Below, one piece after another: positions 57,801 through 64,000 of a stretch of 64,000 bases of DNA (positions are counted from its first letter, which is position 1; each line of letters opens with the position of its first letter). The DNA is from Methanolobus zinderi. GTDB lineage: Archaea; Halobacteriota; Methanosarcinia; Methanosarcinales; Methanosarcinaceae. Both the position numbers and the translations under genes were made by a program. The stretch spans positions 2,595,332 through 2,659,331 of the forward strand of contig NZ_CP058215.1 of assembly GCF_013388255.1 (NCBI RefSeq), written 5' to 3'. The notes below the pieces were generated by a model. That model had not been told where the DNA came from, searched no databases, and was given only the letters and a program-made list of their open reading frames with translations.

Positions 57801-59254
57801 AATTCCCTGAACCTGTGACCCATGAGTTCGGCTGTTTTTTGCACATAACAGACCTGAACTTCTACTTTGCAGTGGTCAATTACTTCTCCCACAATGTAGA
57901 TGATCCGTATAATCACTACATCAAGATAGGCCACCGAAACTTCAAGTTCTTCTCAAAACAAGGCGGCCTCTATAATCCAAAAACCAAGAAACTTGCATTT
58001 GAATACATGTTCCACTGGAAGGATGAAACAGGAGCATCAAAATGCAGTTATTCAATTAAACCTCTCTTTGGAGCAGGTACAAAGACAAAAAATGGTAAGG
58101 TCCTCAATCTTCCAACCGTAGGGACTCAGATCCATATCGAATCCTCATATATAGACCTAGACGAACACTTCGATATCATTTTTGAAATAATGGATTTCCT
58201 TGGAGCTTCACGCTTCCAGGATAAGATTGATCGTTCAAGGTCCACCATTTACCAGATGGCCAGGCATGTCCGATATCATGAGCGACACGAACATGATATG
58301 GTAGCCATGCTGCAGGCAATAGAGCAGGAGTCCTCTATGCTCGGAGACTCCAAGCTTGTAAAAACTCTCAAATCCGGTAAATACGATATGTATAAGCTGG
58401 ATAATCCCGATTTTTCAGTATGCAATTTAAGAACTGAATGGCAGCACAGCGTAAAATCATACCGTATCACCAATTTCCTTGACCGTGTACCCGAGGATCC
58501 TCTAAGACATCCCAAACTAGAAGTATTCCTCAAATCCAATACAAAATTAAACCCCTCTATCTCTGAATTCCTTTCCCTGAAAAGAGATCTGGATAAACTC
58601 CTGTATTCTCTTATCAGCTTCCTGAACCAACCCCTAGAGTACGTTTCTGACAACTACTTTAATGCAGAATCTGTTTTCGATCATCGTCATGATCTTCCAG
58701 AATGGGACTATAAGAACCAATCTCACCAGAGCCAGCATATAGACCTTGGAGAGAACATGAGAGCAGTCAAAGCCCTTGCATACATAGCCCTGCAGTCTGA
58801 AGGCTGTGCAGATTTCCGGGATATCCAGGAAGGAACCGAAATACCCGAGCGTTCCCTATGGCGTTACATCAATTACTGGAAATCGGAAGGATATCTCGAC
58901 ACAGTAAGGGAACACTGCACAAAGGTGTTCTTCAAAACAAGGAGCATCTGGGAAGCATCAAAACAGCCCCTTATAGACTTCTGCAGCGCATTCCACATAG
59001 GCTTCAAGAAGATATTCGGTGAGGTGTTCATAGATTCCGGAGTCATCCGACAATACCGGGAACGTGCCAAGAACCTAAGGATAATCAAATCCAAAAAGTC
59101 TGCTAAAAAGTCCCAGGACCAGGAACCTATTATCGTTGATAGTTACAGACATGCCGATAAACTGAGAAAAGAACTAAACGAACTTGGTGTTCATCGTAAG
59201 ATTGGAGTTCGGTCTAGCCACAACACAATGAGATACAGCCGTGTATTCAGTTAG
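57797..59254 (+). CDS. 485-aa mobile-element protein with winged HTH
   Basis: I do not recognise this protein with certainty. The N-terminal 150 residues are beta-rich with many aromatics. A central helical part (RHVRYHERHEHDMVAMLQAI, about 157-176) follows. Residues about 315-375 form a winged HTH (ALQSEGCADFRDIQEGTEIPERSLWRYINYWKSEG is its span, given here only in part: DIQEGTEIPERSLWRYI). The C-terminus is basic. Position at the end of a chain of tiny coupled genes suggests a replication initiator or regulator of a plasmid or virus remnant. No integrase or polymerase motif is visible. It ends in TAG. Confidence 0.6.
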   Translation: MKFPEPVTHEFGCFLHITDLNFYFAVVNYFSHNVDDPYNHYIKIGHRNFKFFSKQGGLYNPKTKKLAFEYMFHWKDETGASKCSYSIKPLFGAGTKTKNGKVLNLPTVGTQIHIESSYIDLDEHFDIIFEIMDFLGASRFQDKIDRSRSTIYQMARHVRYHERHEHDMVAMLQAIEQESSMLGDSKLVKTLKSGKYDMYKLDNPDFSVCNLRTEWQHSVKSYRITNFLDRVPEDPLRHPKLEVFLKSNTKLNPSISEFLSLKRDLDKLLYSLISFLNQPLEYVSDNYFNAESVFDHRHDLPEWDYKNQSHQSQHIDLGENMRAVKALAYIALQSEGCADFRDIQEGTEIPERSLWRYINYWKSEGYLDTVREHCTKVFFKTRSIWEASKQPLIDFCSAFHIGFKKIFGEVFIDSGVIRQYRERAKNLRIIKSKKSAKKSQDQEPIIVDSYRHADKLRKELNELGVHRKIGVRSSHNTMRYSRVFS

Positions 59255-59300
59255 CAGTAGCTATGAAAAATAAACAGTTTGAATAAATCAGTGAACAAAT

Positions 59301-61976
59301 TTAGTGTTTATCTCTAATTAGATTGAACTTAAGATTGTTTGAGTCAGCAACTTTGAACTTCATGCCTTCTGCAATGTCTACAGTGTTGTCCTTGCTGAGT
59401 GTAACGGTACATGTGTTCTTCATAACGATAACGTTGGAACCAATAGATTCGACTTCAAGTTTTCCAAACTTGTTGCCGATTTCAATCTCAAGAACATCCT
59501 TGTAGTCAATGAGCCAGAGACCTTCGACTACAACAAGGCTGTCTACTTGACCTTGGAATATATTGGTTACATGCACCCTCATAACTTCAACACCAATCTC
59601 ATCTGCAACATTGGTATTGAATATCCATGTTCCACGTGTTTTGTCACCAGCAATGATTACTCTATCATCTATGAATTCGCCGTTTCTTGATAATTCCATC
59701 CATACTTTGTCACCACTTACATCAATCTGTTTTGCGGTAAGTTCATAACCATTTGGCAGTTCAAGCGCAGAGCCGACTCTCAGGGTATACTTGTCGCCGT
59801 TGTCAAGGAGCAGCTTGGTTAACTTGTCTGGCGTGTTTTTCTTTAATGGAATATACTTATCTCCAAACAAGCCCATGGCGTTATAACTGTCTCCCCAAGC
59901 ACCAGATTCAAAATCAATCTGTTTAATTTGGGTTTCGTACGCAAGTCCACCTTTCATTATATTTCTATCATTGATAAAAGACCCACCGTAAACTTTAAGC
60001 TTTTCTCCGAAAACGAATCCATCAAAGTTAGTTGCGTTCATTTCGATAAAATCATTATCATCTGAACCTATTATATTGTTAAGATCTGTACCAGCATACA
60101 GCCTGCCTCTCACTGAAGCTGTACTTGCTGCTACAGTATCTATAGGATTCACTTTCGCAGCTAGTGGATGTTTTGTATTCACTATATTTGTAAGAATTTC
60201 ATTGTCTAATTTAGCTTTAGAAAGTGATTTTACCTTGGAAAGCTGTTCGACAAATAAATTCCGTACTCCTCGCAGATTAGAACCTGTCAGGTCTGTCCCC
60301 GTCAGGTCTACCTCTAACAGATCTGCCCCTATTAGGCTTGCCCCCGTCAGATTTGCTCCCTTTAGGTTTGCCCATGCTAGGTCTACTTCATTCATGCCCG
60401 CGTCCAGCAAGTCTGCCTCTCTCAGATCTGCATTCAGCAAGCCTGCTCCCTTCAAATTTGCATCCCTCAGTTTTGCCTCTCTCAAATCTGCATCTATCAG
60501 GCTTGCTTTCCTTAGGTCTGCTACTCTCAGGTCTGCCCCCCTAAGGTTTGCCCCCTTTAGGTTTGCCTCCCTTAGGTCTGCTACTCTCAGGTCTGCCCCC
60601 CTCAAGTCTGCCTCCTTCAGATCTGCCCCCCTAAGGTCTGCCTCCCTTAGGTCTGCTCCCCTAAGGTCTGCTCTTGGTTTAATTTCATATTCATGGGAAG
60701 ATGTATCTAACTCAATCTCTTTTGGAGCAATGCTACTGAGAAATAAATAAGTTCCAATGTTAGTTTCTTCAAATTGCTCTTCTCCACTTGAGAGAACATG
60801 AACAATCTTTTCATTTTTGCAGTAATCGTAGTATTCCTCTTTGCCTTCTTCTTTTTTAAAATTTGAAATTGCCTCATCCCTTTTTTCATCATCCATCCTA
60901 GCAATATTCTGAATTTCAAAAAGAATTTTTTGATTCCCTTTAATCTCATCCGTAAACTTAGGTGAAGAGAAGCATAGAATATTCCATTTAATCAAAAGCT
61001 CTTCTTCATATCCTAATTCACCTTTAAGTGATTCTCCTAAAATTCTCATCAAATTTAGTGAATTCAAAAATCGTATAATTTCTCTCTGATTGCCTTTCAA
61101 ACCTTTGACAATTATATCTAAATAGGGATCTAATTCGGAATCAGCTTTTAATTCATCTTTAATGAAAGACCTTATATGATCATCTTTTAGAAGAGGGAGA
61201 TCAAAATTTAGCTGGATCATCTTTTTAATATAGTCCACACCAGAAAAATCTTTTATGCCATTGTATTGAGCATCGATTGCTTTTGCAATCATAGAAATAT
61301 CAGTTCCTATAATGAAAAAGCATCCTTCTTGATCTAAAAATAGATTGATGGATTCTAAAACAGATGCTATATTTTTTGGAGAGCATCTATCCAAATCATC
61401 AATAAAAATTACCATAACTCCATCGTTATCTGTGTATTTACCTTCAGTTTTCTCAAGAACAAATGTTTGAAGTATTGTCTTCATGTAATCTTGGAAAAGG
61501 TCGAAAAATGATAGTTTATTTTGATATTCCGTCTTTCTAGTCCATTTTTCAAGTTCTGGACCATTTCCAAGAGTTAATATTTTCGCCAAATCACTCATCT
61601 GTTTTAACACATCTATTTTTTCAGAACCAACCAGAACTTTAGATTTAAGTTTGTCTAAAAGCCCTTTTCTTTCCATTTCTTCTAAAATTTCGCGTATCAA
61701 AGCTGCAAGCATTGAATCGCATTCTGAATATTTCCATGCATCAAACCATACGGTTTTGACCTTTCTTGTCTGTTTATCCAAAGTAGATTCATCTAATTTA
61801 TTTTTTAATGTTCTCATCAAAGTTGTTTTTCCACTACCCCATTTACCATTAATTGCTACTGTAAAAGGAGTCTTATTATCCTTGTTGAGAATAATTTTTG
61901 ATAAAGAATCTGCGTAATTCTCAAAATTAAAATGACTGGCATTACCTATTGGAGAATCTCTGTAAACTTTGGACAT
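59301..61976 (-). CDS. KAP NTPase / pentapeptide repeat / S-layer (DUF1608) fusion
   Basis: An 891-residue protein; an upstream in-frame ATG at 62000 would add 8 residues, but GGTG precedes 61976. In the longer numbering, a KAP-type P-loop NTPase spans about 20-330 with Walker A GKWGSGKT (52-59) and Walker B VIFIDDLDRC (197-206). About 27 pentapeptide repeats (AxLxx) span 443-577. Residues about 618-890 match a Methanosarcina S-layer domain: GYELTAKQIDVSGDKVWMEL, FQGQVDSLVVVEGLWLID and GMKFKVADSN. There is no signal peptide or membrane helix, so the S-layer domain would be cytosolic. KAP-pentapeptide proteins resemble phage-exclusion ATPases. A defence role is inference. Confidence 0.85.
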   Translation of the reverse strand: MSKVYRDSPIGNASHFNFENYADSLSKIILNKDNKTPFTVAINGKWGSGKTTLMRTLKNKLDESTLDKQTRKVKTVWFDAWKYSECDSMLAALIREILEEMERKGLLDKLKSKVLVGSEKIDVLKQMSDLAKILTLGNGPELEKWTRKTEYQNKLSFFDLFQDYMKTILQTFVLEKTEGKYTDNDGVMVIFIDDLDRCSPKNIASVLESINLFLDQEGCFFIIGTDISMIAKAIDAQYNGIKDFSGVDYIKKMIQLNFDLPLLKDDHIRSFIKDELKADSELDPYLDIIVKGLKGNQREIIRFLNSLNLMRILGESLKGELGYEEELLIKWNILCFSSPKFTDEIKGNQKILFEIQNIARMDDEKRDEAISNFKKEEGKEEYYDYCKNEKIVHVLSSGEEQFEETNIGTYLFLSSIAPKEIELDTSSHEYEIKPRADLRGADLREADLRGADLKEADLRGADLRVADLREANLKGANLRGADLRVADLRKASLIDADLREAKLRDANLKGAGLLNADLREADLLDAGMNEVDLAWANLKGANLTGASLIGADLLEVDLTGTDLTGSNLRGVRNLFVEQLSKVKSLSKAKLDNEILTNIVNTKHPLAAKVNPIDTVAASTASVRGRLYAGTDLNNIIGSDDNDFIEMNATNFDGFVFGEKLKVYGGSFINDRNIMKGGLAYETQIKQIDFESGAWGDSYNAMGLFGDKYIPLKKNTPDKLTKLLLDNGDKYTLRVGSALELPNGYELTAKQIDVSGDKVWMELSRNGEFIDDRVIIAGDKTRGTWIFNTNVADEIGVEVMRVHVTNIFQGQVDSLVVVEGLWLIDYKDVLEIEIGNKFGKLEVESIGSNVIVMKNTCTVTLSKDNTVDIAEGMKFKVADSNNLKFNLIRDKH
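60270..60674 (-). repeat. 15-bp periodic coding repeat (pentapeptides)
   Basis: About 27 tandem 15-bp units encode AxLxx pentapeptides. Near the N-terminal end of the array the DNA itself is almost identical: 60511-60542 and 60571-60602 match over 32 bases, indicating recent duplication of a 60-bp block. Confidence 0.85.
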
Positions 61977-62514
61977 TTTAAAGCACCATTGACAACACAT
62001 ATAAAAATATATAATAACATATTAACTTTCTGATAAAATCATTTCAATGGTAACTGCTCTTTGTTTCCACTGCAACCTATCTATCCATGGTACTGAAATT
62101 TTCTCTTACGATTTTCCTCTAAAAAATCTCCTGCTACTGCTTATGCAATATATTCTATTCCTCTGAAATATCCCACCTACCCAGCATTAGCGCCGCGAAG
62201 CGGCGCTTGTGGCTTTTTTCATCCGTTCCCTTAGGTACACGATTAAGGCGTGTGTGCCACGATTGACCTGTAATGCGATTTTAAGTCTAAAATTGGGTTT
62301 CAAATTTTCCATTCGAAATTGGCCTTGTGTTTTGTAACGCTTAAGTATTATGTACTCTAGCTGTTTTCAAGAATAAGAATTAAAAAATATTGTACTCTTT
62401 TATTATTTGGGACGTTAAATGATTTCTAAGATAATAATGTATCTAAAAAAAGAATGACGAATGTTTTAAATATTATCGTTATGTATTAAACTTGCTTGTA
62501 CAGGAAGTGGATAA
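61977..62514. other. Gene-free gap with a strong GC hairpin
   Basis: No gene is supported. The first part holds the TATA-like ATTATATATTTTTATA (minus strand) for the KAP gene. A GCGCCGC-GAA-GCGGCGC hairpin lies at 62190-62206 with T-rich sequence after it (GGCTTTTTTC), similar to the GC hairpins near 518 and 788. A TATTATCG/ATGTATTAAA stretch just before 62515 may hold the promoter of the PIN gene. Confidence 0.5.
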
Positions 62515-63171
62515 TTGGGCAAAAAAATCGTGATTGACGCATGTGTTGCTATTGATTTAAATGTTCACAAAGTAAGTTTTTTAGACGATTTTTTAAATGT
62601 GCTTGGAGAAGACACAATACACATTTCTTCAATCAATTATCAGGAAATATTTAACGGAGACATTCGTAGAAAACTTCAGCGTTCTCCGAAAGTAAGTATA
62701 CATGAAAATGATCAATCGGCATTTGAACAATTTTCAGATGAGCTTGAACCTTTAAAAATAAATATGGGTAAAAAAGATCGCCATGTTTTGTTTCTAGCAA
62801 AAACAATAGATGCTGATTATGTTGTTAGTTCCGATTTAAATGTTGTAGATAAAACGGAAAAATATCAACGTTATAGAAATTTTGAACATTTAAGGCCACT
62901 TACTACAGTTTCTTTACTTGCATATTTATATAAACAAGGAAATATCGAGTATGATGTTTTTTTTGAGAAGAGTTTATATTTGTTCAAGAACAAAGAAATA
63001 GATAACGTATTAAATGATTTAAGTAGACAAAATCTCAATACTAATAGACAAGACCAAATCGCAATAATAAATGATTGCAAAAAAAATTTCAAATATAGAT
63101 TTGATTTATATAGAGAACCACTTAATAAGGAGTTAAGTCGTATTTGGTCTACAGTGAGGGTACAAACATGA
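62515..63171 (+). CDS. PIN-domain ribonuclease, probable toxin
   Basis: A 218-residue protein starting at a TTG with AGGAAGTGG just before it. The N-terminal 125 residues have the PIN arrangement of acidic residues: Asp8 (VIDACVAID), Glu44 (YQEIF), Asp88 (KKDRHVLF) and Asp107 (VVSSDLNVV). The C-terminal 90 residues are helical and of unknown type. PIN proteins of this form usually cleave RNA as toxins. The next gene overlaps its stop, and a SecB-like gene follows, so it appears to be part of a three-gene module. It is visibly A+T-rich. Confidence 0.8.
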   Translation: MGKKIVIDACVAIDLNVHKVSFLDDFLNVLGEDTIHISSINYQEIFNGDIRRKLQRSPKVSIHENDQSAFEQFSDELEPLKINMGKKDRHVLFLAKTIDADYVVSSDLNVVDKTEKYQRYRNFEHLRPLTTVSLLAYLYKQGNIEYDVFFEKSLYLFKNKEIDNVLNDLSRQNLNTNRQDQIAIINDCKKNFKYRFDLYREPLNKELSRIWSTVRVQT

Positions 63172-63551
63172 ATGATTTAATAAAAGATACTTTGCGTTCA
63201 CTATACGAAGGTGAAATGACTTTTTCCGAAGCTTCTAGTTTGCTTGAGGTTTCGAAAGACGAAGTTGAAGAAATGCTAGAATCTTTTGAGTGGGTACCTT
63301 CAGCAGAGCGTATATCTGAGCTTTGCGAAATTGAAAAAGAAACAATTTCATTGATTGAAAATAAAAATGAAACTGTTATTTTCAAGGTAACTGATAATTC
63401 TGCATATAGTTTTGAATCTATAGAATTTATGGAACCCGTTTCAAATTTTTCGATAAATACAAATACTCCAATAAGAACCTTCGCTCAATGTCCTCAAGAC
63501 AATATTGTTTTTAGTAGTACAGACGATGATGCTATCTCTTATATTCAATAA
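63168..63551 (+). CDS. HTH protein, probable antitoxin
   Basis: A 127-residue acidic protein. The N-terminus reads as an HTH (YEGEMTFSEASSLLEVSKDEVEEML, given as its core TFSEASSLLEVSKDEV) resembling UPF0175-type antitoxins. The rest is beta-rich and may wrap the toxin or meet the chaperone. Its ATG overlaps the PIN stop (ATGA) and GAGGG lies upstream. The order toxin-antitoxin is reversed compared with most pairs. Confidence 0.65.
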   Translation: MNDLIKDTLRSLYEGEMTFSEASSLLEVSKDEVEEMLESFEWVPSAERISELCEIEKETISLIENKNETVIFKVTDNSAYSFESIEFMEPVSNFSINTNTPIRTFAQCPQDNIVFSSTDDDAISYIQ

Positions 63552-63571
63552 TATCGACAGGATGATATTTT

Positions 63572-63988
63572 ATGCAGGCGGAAGTAAAGGGTATATATAT
63601 CAAAAAATTGGATGCATATCGAGAAAATGTGATTCCAAATAAAGAGAAACTAGCTGTAAAAATAAATATCAATATATCACTGATAGAGCTTAAAGAAACT
63701 GAGAGTGATGATTTTGTTATCAAGTCTAGTTTTACATTATCTATTTTAGAACACAATACTAAAACAGACATAGGTAATATAAATGCTCAGTTAGATGTTT
63801 TGATAGGAGTTGACTCTAAAGAGGAGTTAATTTCTGAATGGGAAAACACAGGTGACAAAAAGTTGCCTCAGCCTATTAGAACTCAAATAGATAATTCAAT
63901 TTTTTATTTTACTATGCCGGTAGCAATAAATCTCGCAGAAAAAATGCAAATGCCTATTCCTATCCCCCCACTTATAAATAAAAAATAA
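63572..63988 (+). CDS. SecB-like chaperone
   Basis: A 138-residue protein. The C-terminal pattern QPIRTQIDNSIFYFTMPVAI followed by LAEKMQMPIPIPP resembles the long helix and Pro-rich end of SecB-like proteins, including archaeal ones such as MJ0357. The N-terminal part alternates beta strands as in the SecB fold. It starts 20 bp after the HTH gene with AGGATGAT upstream. In toxin-antitoxin-chaperone systems a SecB-like protein protects the antitoxin, which fits its place here. Assignment rests on pattern and context. Confidence 0.6.
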   Translation: MQAEVKGIYIKKLDAYRENVIPNKEKLAVKININISLIELKETESDDFVIKSSFTLSILEHNTKTDIGNINAQLDVLIGVDSKEELISEWENTGDKKLPQPIRTQIDNSIFYFTMPVAINLAEKMQMPIPIPPLINKK

Positions 63989-64000
63989 GTGGTAATGATT

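Noticed and set aside
60270-60674. Tandem DNA repeat resembling a CRISPR-type array
   Set aside because: The period is 15 bp, without spacers, and it encodes regular pentapeptides in the KAP fusion frame. No cas genes or true CRISPR repeats were seen anywhere in the window.
60076-60750. Long open frame opposite the pentapeptide region
   Set aside because: It is the antisense shadow of the 15-bp coding repeats, with low-complexity Ser/Ala/Leu content and no start signal.

Overview
The window reads as chromosome of a methylotrophic methanogenic archaeon of the Methanosarcinaceae (Methanolobus, Methanococcoides or Methanosarcina type). Evidence: archaeal rRNA genes; coenzyme F420 (cofE) and ThiC-family genes; tetrahydrofolate-type one-carbon genes (glyA, folD, metF, metV), which among methanogens are typical of Methanosarcinales; archaeal information-processing genes (PolB, Nob1, Rio1, KH protein, TiaS, COG1107-type DHH protein); and a Methanosarcina-type S-layer (DUF1608) domain. 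TATA-type promoters and near-leaderless starts are visible at several genes.

Layout. 0-4.7 kb is an A+T-rich accessory edge: a truncated MNT-type nucleotidyltransferase, a methyltransferase and a PLD-nuclease/helicase/DUF3427 protein of probable defence type. 4.8-26.9 kb is mostly housekeeping: UDP-sugar dehydrogenase, pilin-like surface proteins, hisH, an AIR-synthase relative, nfeD-slipin, a DHH/RecJ-like protein, a PyrE-like regulator, nob1, a KaiC-like ATPase, nadE, tiaS, a histidine kinase, an XRE regulator, then purN-glyA-folD-folP-like-metV. 27-30.8 kb is a small island of membrane proteins. It holds a winged-HTH gene broken by one TGA and a DUF1673 gene cut by an IS630-type element whose exact TA target duplication can be read. 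It separates metV from metF-thiC-cofE (30.9-33.8 kb).

34-38.6 kb carries an alkaline phosphatase, a lipoamide-dehydrogenase-like flavoprotein and a sodium symporter. 38.9-44.5 kb is a complete minus-strand rRNA operon (16S, tRNA-Ala, 23S, tRNA-Cys, 5S) with two tandem promoters and a readable 16S processing stem. 44.6-46.4 kb is the conserved archaeal aIF1A-rio1-KH operon, but its aIF1A carries an in-frame TAG and an N-terminal frameshift. 46.4-56.6 kb holds a DUF1614 protein, a KaiC-like regulator, pyrC, the pstSCAB-phoU operon and DNA polymerase B.

56.6-64 kb is an accessory island. It begins with a TATA-preceded three-way-junction RNA candidate. A virus/plasmid-like chain of tiny overlapping genes follows, ending in a 485-aa winged-HTH protein. 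Next is an unusual fusion of a KAP NTPase, pentapeptide repeats and a complete S-layer domain, with no signal peptide. Last is a PIN / HTH / SecB-like trio resembling a toxin-antitoxin-chaperone module. The fusion protein, this trio, the structured RNA and the amber-containing aIF1A are the best candidates for undescribed biology.
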